NCBI RefSeq assembly: GCF_032854445.1 | Contig: NC_088300.1 | Coordinates: 36,003,608-36,067,607, forward strand | Reading direction: 5' to 3' | Source: Liolophura sinensis | Lineage: Eukaryota > Mollusca > Polyplacophora > Chitonida > Chitonidae | Length of the DNA: 64,000 bases | Made by a program: the position numbers and the translations under genes | Notes under the pieces: generated by a model | Seen by the model: the letters and a program-made list of their open reading frames with translations, nothing else | Told to the model about the DNA's origin: nothing | Database searches by the model: none | Part shown: positions 1 to 10,356 of the stretch, piece by piece | Layout of the letters: the number at the start of each line of letters is the position of its first letter | Position numbering within the stretch: position 1 is the first letter of the stretch

Positions 1-399
1 GCAGCCACACCTGCATAAGTCATTATGATATTAACTGTTTTCTGATGTTAATATTACCTAGTTATAAATAATACAGTTCTGTGTAGTTTTAAGGGCAATC
101 CAAATCCTACTCTACACAAAAAGTCCTATAATGCGTACGTCATAATTCTCAATCCAAGGACAAAGAGAAATTCAAGGAAAAGTGGGAAGCCAGAGAATCG
201 TATAGCAGCTATTTATAATTTCTTTGCGCTTTGCTGTTCAGGAGTGACGATCATAACCCGACTCCTGAGTTGTGAGTTATTTATTGATTTTGAATGTTTT
301 CCTAATCACTGTCCTCAAAATTGCAAAATGTATAATAGGTCTTAAAATAACTTCATCAAGTACAGCTATTCTTAATTAAAGTGGATGTTATAGGACCCA

Positions 400-640
400 T
401 GTTAACCTGGTGCCTATGTGCTGAGTGGTCAGCATGCTAGTGCAGTTAGTGACCCAGGAGCCTCTCACCAATATGATCATTGGGGGTTCAGCTCAAGCAG
501 GTTTCCTCGGCAGTCATGCTTGGGAAAGTATCCCAGCAACATGCACGTGGCCCTTCTTCTCTGTTTCCTCCCACCATAATGCTAGTTGTCATTGTATCGG
601 TGAAATATTCTAGAGTAAGGCTTAAGAACAGCAATCAAAC
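400..640 (+). mobile_element. tRNA-derived SINE, diverged, near full length
   Basis: The left end (about 425-475) carries a tRNA-like head, with 'cagcatgctagtgcagttag' and then 'gagcctctcaccaat'. This matches, with changes, the head of the minus-strand SINE at 63600-63835. The right part has 'gtttcctcccaccataatgc' followed by 'gtgaaatattc', which is the shared central domain of that family. The RNA polymerase III boxes are decayed. It probably lies in intergenic DNA 3' of the minus-strand nuclear-protein gene. Confidence 0.65.
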
Positions 641-644
641 AGAT

Positions 645-3140
645 TTTAATTATAAATGATTACGTGCTGTGAAGAACAATGAAAAGGATGGCATCGATTC
701 TTTGGCACAGACACAACAGATTTGAGATTTTACCTGCAAATATTAGTAATTATGAGTGTTGATATTAACACTTCTCAAACAAAAAAAAATCCCCGTCTTA
801 TGTGCATTCAAAACGCTGAATCAGAGTACATCAGTTGCAGCGCGCACAGATAATTTTTTTTACTTGTTTGAGACAAACAGGATGTAATTTCCTCCTTGGA
901 CAGATAATATTGACTTGTCGTGTATCCCGTCCAGTAAATCATCATCGCCCGGTTTCAAATTTCCCAGATCATCGCTGTTCTGCGTTCCTTTTGAAACGGA
1001 CTTGGGTGATTTCTGTGTCAACAACACAGCTTTAGCCAGAAAGGGGATGTCACTACATGTAGTTTACCAGTCCTGACATGCCAACCAAGAACCAATTCTG
1101 AGTGCTATCAAATTTTAAGCACGTATGGATGTGACACCTTTTCCTTTAAACCCTCTTGGAATTTGGCTAAGATCCCGCAAATGTGAAAACCACAGTCTGG
1201 TCACCCAAGCAGTTGCTATGGCAACCAGTTACAGCACTGCCATTACAAAAATAAATATCGCATGTCGATTGACGTGCATGCGACTTTTTTTTTTTTCCTT
1301 CCTGGTTCAAGCCATCTTAATCAACTTCGGGCTCTACATACGCTTACAAAACAATATTCTTACTTGATTTTTTTTTTCCTAACATCATCATCACTGATTT
1401 CAACCACTCAATGCCAGAATATCATGTGGGATTAGACTGAGTTAAAAACAAGAACGCTCCTTGTAACGTTGATACAACATTTTGAAATGTATTTTTTTTT
1501 CTTACGCACACAAGAGTGAATGATATCACATGGAATGCAATGTGTACATGGATTATATACACACTATGTACAACAACTGTAGGTCTATACACAAAAGGAG
1601 TTGGGTATAATACAGCACCAACCAGTCAACAAGAAGGTAAAAAAAAAAAAAAAAACTAAACAAAATCAGCAATAGCTGAAGTCTCAGCAACATGAAACCA
1701 ACCGCAGATACATGCACACACTAAGCTTAAAACCTTGGGGAGTGGTAGTTTACAATGGGAATCCAGATTGGATTGGGTGTTTTGGGTTGAATATGGTTAA
1801 TCTTGAAACGCAATAAGATGACTGCAGCCTTTACCATTTATACACAAATATATATATAATTTGTGCCGTAATGTATACATGAATGTATATTATATTCACA
1901 AGCGTCAGAAATGAAATTTTTCACAAGGTCCCAAGATCTAAAATTAATGGTTATATTCAGAGGCTACAAAATGACATTTTAAGTGGCAAAGAAAAAAATC
2001 ATGTCCCAAACATATCTGGATTTAGTACCTGTGATGATACGTGTTGCGATTAAGGCCACTATAGGCTCTCCTAGAATTAAATTACTGCCTATTTATTCTA
2101 AGATAACCGAACAAATTTCGGGATGATTAAATGCAGAATAAACTTTTAATAAATGTTAACACCCGAACTTTTTTGTGTGAAGTAAAATCTAGGAGCTGCA
2201 CAATGAACACTTATTGTCAAGAATGGCATCAAATTCACTAACTGTGAACAGCTATATGTATACATATAAAATCAGAATAAGATACCCTCTATTACAGACA
2301 CATTATGTGCCAGTAGTGCCATTTAGTTAAATGCACAACAGTATAAAGACTGATATCCACTATGCTCTATAGAAATTTGTCTGATCAGAAATGCAGCTAT
2401 CACTACACGCAGGATGTATATGTGTCCTTCAACATTGTATATTTCAATTTTCCTTTACCACCAATACAAGAGAATTGATCTCCTACACACCATAAAATTA
2501 GTATGAGTACTTCAAGTGTGTGGGTAACAAACTTTTTTTTTTTTTAATATATATGGTTTTTTACAAGCATTTTGGAAATTACTTTTAAGTTGGCCTCTAC
2601 ATCATACCATGCATCAATTTGGTTGCTTTTATATGTATGGACGTTACTTTACAGTTAACTGTAGGTGAAAAAGCAAGAGCAATTGTCCATTTAAAATCTA
2701 TTAGGCACTATTATACATTCAGCCAGGACTTTTTGGATCCCTTTTTTACTTGTTTCTGTTTTAGACTTGCTTCTTACGTGGGACAAAATATGTCAATGAA
2801 GCACTAACAAAATTGAACAACAAAAAGTGGAAGGAAGAATATAAAAAAAAATCAGTTAACACAAGTGCTAGCACAAAATGCATGATAATGAAGAGACACT
2901 AACCAGGGTGACTCCCAGTTTTGAAACCAAACCCAAAGAAGCTACAACAGGAATAACCATCCTCATATGACCGGAGTGCTGAACATCTTATTAATCCAGT
3001 TGTTTCCTTTTGTTTTTTCTTATAACCACCAATATTCCTTGAGTAATAACCTTTTTTTTTTGTACATGTATATATAAACCCATTATTTCTACAGCACTTT
3101 TTCACATTTTTGTTTTGCTTCTTTACTTTTCTGTTTTTTC
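645..3140. other. AT-rich non-coding flank, no gene seen
   Basis: No open frame here has exon-like composition or convincing splice borders. There are poly-T and poly-A runs (1287, 1636, 2530, 3050). The right part may be distal 3' UTR of the minus-strand gene ending at 3350, but I cannot place the transcript end. Confidence 0.5.
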
Positions 3141-3144
3141 ATGT

Positions 3145-3150
3145 TTTATT
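3145..3150 (-). promoter_or_regulatory. Candidate polyadenylation signal AATAAA (minus strand)
   Basis: TTTATT on the plus strand reads AATAAA on the minus strand, about 200 nt past the TAG stop of the minus-strand gene. The position is plausible for a short 3' UTR. Similar hexamers occur often in such AT-rich DNA, so the call is weak. Confidence 0.3.
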
Positions 3151-3349
3151 TTTTCAACAGGTATGAAAGTAGAACACTGATCCTTCTCCTTAAACCACAT
3201 TCTGTCTGGAATACAAGAATACCACATCTATCCAATGAGCTGTGTGACAGAGGTGACAAAGGTAGATGTAACTACATGTACTATACAGTAATGTATGTGA
3301 TACCCACACACAAGTCACAGCCGATTCCCTTAATCACCTTATACCACAT

Positions 3350-4424
3350 CTACACACTGAAATCTCCGGTCAAAGCTGTGAAAGTCTCAAATTCAGGACC
3401 ATTTGTTAGAGTGATGACGTTTTTGGGGCGATTTTCTTCATCCTCGGATGTGGATCTCGACGTGGCCACCACATGTCCATCCGCCTCAATATGTGCGTTC
3501 ATGTCCACCCGTTTTTTTCGAGGACTCGTCCTGACTGGGACAATAGGGCGACCCCTCAAGTGACGACTAGTTTCTAATGGAGTGGGCTGCACGCACACAG
3601 TGCCATTGCCAGCTTCTTTCCTGGCCTTTTTCGTGTACGAGTAGTTCTCAATAGGATACAGTTGTTTAAGTTTTCGCTTTCGGCCACTGCTTCGAACTCG
3701 GTTACCAGCAGCAGACGATGCTACCACACGTCTGCGGGATGAACCCCGCCTCAGACTGACGCCTGAGGAGTTAAGATTTCCCTGAATTGGGCGATCCTCT
3801 GCAAGTGGAGATAACTCTGATCTTAGCTGCTTAACGTCCACCTCGGGTACACCTGTTTTCATGTCTCCCGGCTTGATCGGAGACACTGGCAAAGTGCCGT
3901 TGAGCTGGCGTTTTTTCAGTACGTTCTGAAGCGTTCCGTTAGTGGGGAAGCTGCCTTTCACTCGCCGCAGTTGTTTCCCCAGCAGGTTGTACTGTCTTAA
4001 TGAGCACGGCTTCAAAAGTCCAAAGGAATGAGAGCGAGGAGATTTGAGGTTGGCTCTGGAACCGTAAGACCTCAGGCGTACTGGTATGATCTTATCACCA
4101 CTCCGTCCCAGCACTGGAGAAGCCTCAGTCTGTGGAGGTAAAGTTTTGTCAATGCTGTCAGACTGGGACCGAGAGCGCCGCCGACTCGGCATACACGGAT
4201 CTGTCTGGATGTTAGCGGGGCATGCCTCACCCTCAGACTGGGGGGCGAGGTCAGAAGGCATGGCAGGTGACAGGGGCGACTCCCCTTCCATCACCTCATC
4301 TTCTCTCTTGATACCCTGAAGCATGCTGCGGAAGTTGATCTTCTTGTGCCGCAGCCTCTTGGAAACGGACTCGCCCGCTGGAGAAGACACCATGCGTCGT
4401 TTGGAAGGAGTTCGTGGACTGGCA
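3350..4424 (-). CDS. Last coding exon of a large nuclear (chromatin-type) protein
   Basis: This is the C-terminal exon, 357 codons plus TAG. Its acceptor is a T-rich tract plus CAG ending at 4425. Its first base T completes an AGT (Ser) codon with the AG left by the donor at 6058, so the phases agree exactly, and the frame then runs on through the internal ATG at 4393. The chain is rich in Ser, Arg and Lys. It has several basic stretches likely to act as nuclear signals (KRLRHKK, SGRKRKLKQ, SPRKKR) and an AT-hook-like core LRGRP (about 3539-3563). Near the end is a short acidic piece, TSEDEENR. I do not recognise the family. A short segment around 'PTPLETSRH' loosely recalls Tantalus-type domains, but not well enough to name it. 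The fragment belongs with the exon at 6058-8396. Confidence 0.8.
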
Positions 4425-6057
4425 CTGAAAAAAAGTCATGATGCTGTTAGAATAATCTTATGAGTAGCCATAGACAGGATAATCATAATGTTATGATGAT
4501 AGAACAATCAGCAGCAGAACAAAGCCTTTTTCACAAGGTTTGATTAATATCAATGGTCTGCTAAATACTCAAGGCTATTTAATAACATAATCAAATTTAA
4601 AAAGAAGGAACCAACACAGCCTGTTAACTGTACATGTACCTCAGACACTTATCCATATACAGCCACACTCAATAACAGCTCAGTAGCCACAACGTGGAGC
4701 TCACCCATAATCATTCACTTAAGATCCAGATTGAACAGAAAACATCTCAATAGGTGGAGGGCAGCAACAGCAATTTTTGTCCGTCAGTCAATTGCTTTAT
4801 TGAGCTTTAACCTAACAGACATCAAACAGCAACTTTTCCTGAGATATGGTTTGTTTTCTATTTCATTTTCACACACAACTGGCAACTGACTTGAGCCCAT
4901 GAATTTTGTTGACATTACAGCACATTTAAATGACAATAACATCATCTGCTTTGGATCAACACATTTTAGAATTTATGGATTCCTATTTATAAATAGTTAT
5001 ATAAACTTTTTAAAAACTGACCAATCATAACAATGGGATGTGTACACTGTGGATTAAAATGATTTTCTGCTGGCAGTGTCAAATGTATCTGTTTTTGTTT
5101 AGTTATCTTCAAGTTATCTTTAGCTATTGGTTTGCAAGTACATGTGGAAATAAAGGAAAGAAATTTTGCAAGTTTTTTATGGGGCCTTAAGAAAGACGGG
5201 GTTTTACCCTAATACTAGTCATGAATAATGTGAATAATGGCACATTTCAAAATAATCCTCCAATGAAGCTCATCCCCAAAGGCAGGAAACTCAGAGGGGA
5301 TTCCCCCCAAATTTATGTACTCTGTATCTTACAACGTTAACTCAAAACTTTTCACACTCTTATCGCAATGACTGAGGTTTGTAAATCAACCACATCTGTA
5401 AGGCAGTCTCTGTACGTATATAGATATACACATAAATACAGGTGGGCCATTTAATGTCTTCTCTTTCAAAATGTTATGTGCATACCAAACATTTTTGGAA
5501 AAAAAAAAAAAAAAAAAAAAATCAAAATTTGCTTAGTATTTAATAAGAGTACATTATTCACCTTCAGTTTGGTATCCAATATTAATGTACTTTCAGAAGC
5601 ACACAAAGCCCTTAAAATGATACTTATGATGGCAACACTTAAGTTTTTCTGACATGACTTTAATCAAAATGAATTAATCACAATCGAACAAAATGTGTCA
5701 CTTAAAAAATGCTAAACTTTAGATGAATAGTGGTAACACATGCACAGGTGAGGCTGATATTTTGTGAAAGCTAATCATTTGGACTACTCTAATATGATTG
5801 CAGAAATTCAACTGGATGTGTGCAGATAAATTTATCTGTCACATATATCCGGTAGAGCCTCTTTCAATAATGCCACATTATATTGATATGGAACAAGCCT
5901 TGAAAAAAACGGGGGGACATGGACACAGATATTGAGGCAGACTGATCGCGACTTGCAGCTGAAAGATTATTATCTATAGTTCTTCACTATTGCATTTCAT
6001 ACCCAAATTTTGAGCGCTTCAGAATTTATGCTCAATCTAGAATTACATGTACTATAC
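4425..6057 (-). other. Intron of the minus-strand nuclear-protein gene
   Basis: The donor is AAG|GTATAG at 6057/6058 and the acceptor is TTTTTTTCAG at 4425, both read on the minus strand. It is phase 2 and 1,633 nt long. It contains only AT-rich sequence and a poly-A run (5499-5521). No further exon was seen inside. Confidence 0.8.
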
Positions 6058-8396
6058 CTTTTTGGTTTGTCCTTTTTAGCAGTCAGACTGGGTGGATCAG
6101 AAGAGTTTCCATCCTTAGTCAACCCTGGAGACACGCTCCCGGACGTGGTAGAATCACAACTCGCCTCAGATGCAGGTTTGCGGAACTTTGGTGCTGGCAG
6201 AGGTGACCCTGGCATTTTTTCCACTGCTCCTTCTGGCTTTGCCGTCCGACTCTGCGGCTCCACATAAAACCCTATCAACCTTTTAGCATCATCCTTGGAC
6301 ACAACCAAAGTACTCTTGGAGTTATAGCCTCGGCCATACTTCACCAGAAAGTACCGCTGCATTTCTGAGCAGTTTTTCACTTCCATGCCAAGCAGCTGAC
6401 AACGTTTTTTCAGAATTCCGGTGTCTTTGGCCGGGAGGATCTGTTTGTATATATCTACCAGACGCACGTACGGTTGGTTGCCCAGCATGATAGCTGGCAA
6501 ATCATTCCAGTACATACTGACAGTGACAATCCAAGGTGAGTTGGCTTCACTAGTAGCAGAGTTTTCTTGAGACAGACCCATCTCTGGAAACAGGTCTGTC
6601 TTCATGTCTCCAACTCCCAAAAAGTCCAGGGACTTGTCAAACGGTGGCAGTGCAAGGTCAGACATTCCATTCAAGGGAGCTGGTTTTGGTTCGGCGCTGA
6701 CAGCAGTAACTGAGAATTCATGAGTCTGCGGTGTCATCACGGTGCTGTCCACTGTAGACGGAATGGTTTCCAGCCCAGTGTCCAAAGAAGTCACTGAACT
6801 ACTCGTGGAAGCAATGGCTGAGATACTGTCCTGAACCTCTGAGGGATCCAGGGTTGGCAAATTGCTTTTCAGGCTAGAGGTAGTGCTCAGGATCAAGTCC
6901 ATGTTCGGCATATGAAGGTTGTCAACATTTCCCAACAAATGAGAGCTAGCATCGGTGAAGTTTTCCCCAGCCTGCGATACTGGAATCGTTTTCCCTGGGT
7001 CAACACTTTCAACAGGGACTTGTGGGAGCTCCACCTCAGGTCCCAAACCAAAATTCTCCTGGCTGAACTTCTGAACTGACGGGTCACCATTTATAGCACT
7101 GAACAAGATGTCCATTTGTTCTGGAGTTAAATCTAGCCCATTTAAAGCGTCACCTCCTGGCGTAGCAAAGCCAAAGCCATCAGTGGTAGTTTCGGTCCTC
7201 TCTAGAGAAGTCTCCATGCTGAGTATAGTGTTAATCACCTTACTGTCTTCATCAGTGATGTTAGTCTGGCCAGTGCTACCTGAACCCACGGCTGTTTTGT
7301 TTTTCAGCGCGGCAATGTCAGCGTCTGACAAATGAGGTATGTAGATATCTGAAGCCTGGACAACTGGTGCTGCAGGAACCTGAGGCTGTTCACTTGCTCG
7401 CCTTCTATTTCGGGATGTTTTGTTAATAAAGTACACAAAGTCGTCCTGAAAGGCCCCCGTAATCTTAACCTTTGCCCCGTCTCCGTGTCCGTCAATATCC
7501 GGGCTGTCCGGGTTCTCGCTGGGCAAGGAGTCATGACCGGACTTTTGCCGAGCTGAGCGTCTCTTGGCTTGAACAGATTTGACTTCCCCCTCCAGTTTCA
7601 GTTCAGGGTTAGATTTTGTGTCAGCAGAGGGAGGTAATATTTGTTGCGTGGAGTCACCACCAGGACTGTTAGCACGGCTTCCTAACCCTTCTAAAGTCCT
7701 TTTGGTTGCCTTTTTCCTCCGGTCACCGTTCTTTGGTGGGCGGCCAAGTTTTGGTTCTCTGTCAATGTCATCTAATAAGCGTCCATCACCTTGTAGCAAA
7801 GATGCTGAACCTTTCACGGGGAACCCCCTCACACAATAATCGTGATCATGAAGCACATGGTCCTCCACTGGTGTTTTAGACACAACAGTTGGCAAACACT
7901 CCAGAACATCGTCAGGAGCCACTGCCATTTTCAGCAAGTCTTCTTCCTTACACACAGACTTTGCCAGATTTGGGAATTGTCTAATCACTTGCTGGTAGGC
8001 GGCATTTTCATAGTTTGGCATCGTCCCTACCTTTTCTGGTGCCTTTCTGCCAGGAGCCACCTGTAGTTTAGGTACAGCCTGAACCACTAACCCAATTTTC
8101 CTACTGCTCATGGAGGCAAATTGACCAATGTTGAACTGCTCTAGTCTCGAACTGGGTACCAACACAGGAGCACCTCGTGCTTTCCTCTGACTGATACCGT
8201 TGGAAAGTTTTGAGAGCAAAGCACTATGTACAGAGGATGGCTTCAGACACACCACTTTGTCCCTGCTTGGTTGACCCAATGACACAGGAACCATGTTAGT
8301 CACAGGCAGTCGTAGTGAATTTTGCGATTGTTTATCAGGTGACGTACAGGTAACTTTTTCTTTGTCAGAGCCCTCTTCCCCGACAGTTTCAGTTTT
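6058..8396 (-). CDS. Central coding segment of the nuclear protein, with AT-hook and Ski/Dac-like domain
   Basis: This is one open frame of 779 codons plus two bases, ending at the splice donor 6058. Read without splicing it stops at 5997 after a short unlikely tail. From its N-terminal side it shows an AT-hook-like GRPPK followed by basic residues (about 7700-7750), then long Ser/Thr/Pro-rich disordered stretches. Close to the end (about 6265-6535) is a compact region containing LVDIYKQILP, LKKRC, a central Cys, and VVSKDDAKRL. The spacing of these hydrophobic, Cys and 'L+S+xDxxxL' elements resembles the Ski/Sno/Dachshund homology fold; that is my inference from pattern. There is no start codon of its own: the first Met (8291) lies well inside the open frame. 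It most likely continues the segment 8300-9619, but in the -1 frame relative to it. Confidence 0.75.
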
Positions 8397-9619
8397 TCAC
8401 TGTTTATTTTGTTTTGCTGCCTAGCAATTTCAATGTCAGATGGTTCAGTCAACTTGCCGCCCAACACCGGCTCAACTTTGGCTGTATCAGATTCAGTAAC
8501 ACTCACATTACGAATGTCTCTACTTAGCAAAGTTTGCTGCAGGCTGGAGGTATCCGGGCAGTCTTTTGAAACCACACAACTGCCAGTCACAAATTTCCCA
8601 GCACCAACTTGGGTGGAGTCAACCATCAAGGGGATTTTCCCCACCTCTTTGGAACCATTTTGGGACTTTTGTACGACAACTATTGTCTCTCCAGTCAACA
8701 ATGACCTAATAATTGTTTGTTTTTTCACATTCCCACACACAGCAGTACTGTCAGAAGGATTCTGCTGAACATGTGTGGGTAGTACTAGGGCTGGGGCTGA
8801 GGACTGGTCGTTTGTAAGGCTGATGTCCATAGGTGTCTCACCACTGGATTTGGTGTCTGCCAGATCCTCACAGCCATGACACAGATCTGACACTATGAAG
8901 CCATCCAGCGTGTTACTGGTGTCCTGCTGCTCCTCAGCAGACACCGTCTCCACATCCACAACCCCCTGTTCCTCCTCACAGCTCTCCAGCCTGTCCACGG
9001 CCCTCACTTCAGATAGGCCATCCACCGTCTGCGCAATGCCAGCCTTCAGCGAATCTGAGCACGTGGAGGAGGTCTCTAACAGTCCTAACTGCACTGAACC
9101 AGGCACCTGTCCGTCACCATCCTCATCCCCAGAGGGCGAATCAACATTTACATCTGACGGACAAGTGTCGGTGTTTCTGGTGTTTTCCACACACTCACTA
9201 GAGTCCATTCGCTCCAGTGATTCCCCGTTACCATTATCCTGAGAATCTGAATTATTAGTTACTAAACCACTACTACAGTCATTATCACATAAGCTTTCGC
9301 TGGCATCAGAGCCAGTGGTGGCCTCACCTTGGGGAGACCTCTCCAAACAGTCCCTGTACTCGTTACAGTTAGAGTCCATCAGCTTTAGGTCAGTTTCCTT
9401 TTCCACCGAGCTGAAGGGCTCATCGTTAAGGATATATCGAAAGTTTCTCTTTGTATGTCCGTAATTGTGCTCCTCCAGCATTTTACTAAGTTCGTTTTTC
9501 ACCACAACTTTATATATTTTCAAGTCACTTTCTAGTTTCTTTGACTTCTGTTTTCCGTTGTCCACTGAGAGGTTGTTACCAGCTGATCTTGTTCTTCGAG
9601 TGCTGCTGTCTAGTCTCAT
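8300..9619 (-). CDS. N-terminal coding segment of the nuclear protein
   Basis: This is an open frame of 439 codons. It starts at ATG 9619 (an in-frame TAA lies upstream) and stops at TGA 8300. The N-terminus is basic (STRRTRS), followed by a Lys-rich segment with a possible helix (KIYKVVVKNELSKMLEEH). After that comes a long acidic Ser/Asp/Glu-rich region typical of disordered nuclear proteins. The last 97 bp (8300-8396) are open both in this frame and in the frame of 6058-8396. This suggests that one protein of about 1,540 residues is broken here by a one-base difference, or less likely by splicing or programmed frameshifting. A5 runs at 8393-8397 and 8355-8359 are the obvious places for a lost base. 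The function is not known to me. The AT-hooks and composition suggest DNA or chromatin binding. Confidence 0.75.
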   Translation of the reverse strand: MRLDSSTRRTRSAGNNLSVDNGKQKSKKLESDLKIYKVVVKNELSKMLEEHNYGHTKRNFRYILNDEPFSSVEKETDLKLMDSNCNEYRDCLERSPQGEATTGSDASESLCDNDCSSGLVTNNSDSQDNGNGESLERMDSSECVENTRNTDTCPSDVNVDSPSGDEDGDGQVPGSVQLGLLETSSTCSDSLKAGIAQTVDGLSEVRAVDRLESCEEEQGVVDVETVSAEEQQDTSNTLDGFIVSDLCHGCEDLADTKSSGETPMDISLTNDQSSAPALVLPTHVQQNPSDSTAVCGNVKKQTIIRSLLTGETIVVVQKSQNGSKEVGKIPLMVDSTQVGAGKFVTGSCVVSKDCPDTSSLQQTLLSRDIRNVSVTESDTAKVEPVLGGKLTEPSDIEIARQQNKINSEKLKLSGKRALTKKKLPVRHLINNRKIHYDCL

Positions 9620-9753
9620 GGCTGGATACTGTTGGAGTTATCTGGTGTTGGGGATGGTTTATCAGTAGTTGTCTCCCTTCCTGGTCGCTGGAGGCTGGCA
9701 GCTGTGGCCAGAAGATCTAGAGGATTGAAGTCCGAGAGTTTGTGTTCATGCAT
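9616..9753 (-). CDS. 45-codon open frame overlapping the nuclear-protein start (uORF or true N-terminus)
   Basis: ATG at 9753, preceded by an in-frame TGA, opens a 45-residue frame starting MHEHKLSDFNPLDLLATAAS. It ends with TGA at 9616, so the main ATG at 9619 and this stop share the bases ATGA. The peptide begins with an ordered-looking hydrophobic motif and then turns Ser/Pro/Thr-rich. That looks more like a real protein start than a random upstream frame. Either it is a translated uORF placed for reinitiation, or it is the true N-terminus joined by a one-base shift to the 9619 frame. Confidence 0.4.
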   Translation of the reverse strand: MHEHKLSDFNPLDLLATAASLQRPGRETTTDKPSPTPDNSNSIQP

Positions 9754-9830
9754 GTCGCTGACTCATTCATGGGAGGCCCATGGTAACGGCTGCTCACACA
9801 GGGACAACCAACGCCATGCTGTCTCAGCGT
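9617..9830 (-). other. 5' UTR part of the first recognised exon, with acceptor
   Basis: On the minus strand the sequence 'gttgttaacag|acgctgag' is a plausible acceptor with its AG at 9832-9831, so the exon would begin at 9830. Several short upstream ATGs lie between it and the main start, some stopping within a few codons. This implies an untranslated exon further to the right that I could not place. Confidence 0.4.
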
Positions 9831-10240
9831 CTGTTAACAACAAAAAAGATAGCCTTGGTTATAAACATGTTATCTAATTATTTTCAACATCAAGTATTCA
9901 ACTACCTGAATATACGTTTCAAATTATCTCTGTCAAACAGGAAACAGATCAGTGACTATTCACCACAATGCTGTAACTGTCCCTTCTGTGATATGCAGAC
10001 ACATCTTATCAATGTACTTAAAATTCCATTGTTTTTACTCCCTGAAAAAAAGTCGGTGACGAATTAATGCGAGACAGTATAAATTGGTCGAAGGAGAAGA
10101 GATGTCTTACTATTTATACCTTTAGCAAATAAATATGCGTAACTGAGACATGTGCTTGTGGCAAAGAAGGATCAATGCTATGGTAATAACCACCTTGCTG
10201 GAACAAAGAACAGGTATTACCCTGATAGTTATCTTCTAAC

Positions 10241-10356
10241 AGCAGAATGCAACACAAAGGCATATATATCTCACTTGTTCTAAACTAACCTAATGCAGCG
10301 GAACACAACACAAAGGCATATTTATCTCACTTATTCTAAACTAACCTAATGCAATC
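10241..10356. repeat. Two-copy 56-bp tandem duplication
   Basis: The segment beginning 'aacacaaaggcatat' at 10251 recurs at 10307 with a few substitutions, up to 'ctaacctaatgca'. The copies lie head to tail with a period of 56 bp. Confidence 0.85.

Noticed and set aside
3141-4319. Plus-strand open frames across the last exon of the nuclear-protein gene
   Set aside because: They are antisense shadows of a well-supported minus-strand exon and lack splice borders or sensible composition.
8350-8362. Programmed -1 frameshift site G AAA AAG
   Set aside because: It does not match a strong X XXY YYZ heptamer in the zero frame and I saw no obvious downstream stem. A homopolymer indel explains the break more simply, so I report the break but not a recoding site.
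6010-9242. Several plus-strand open frames of 65-119 codons
   Set aside because: They mirror the minus-strand coding segments (Ser/Leu-rich antisense frames) and have no independent support.
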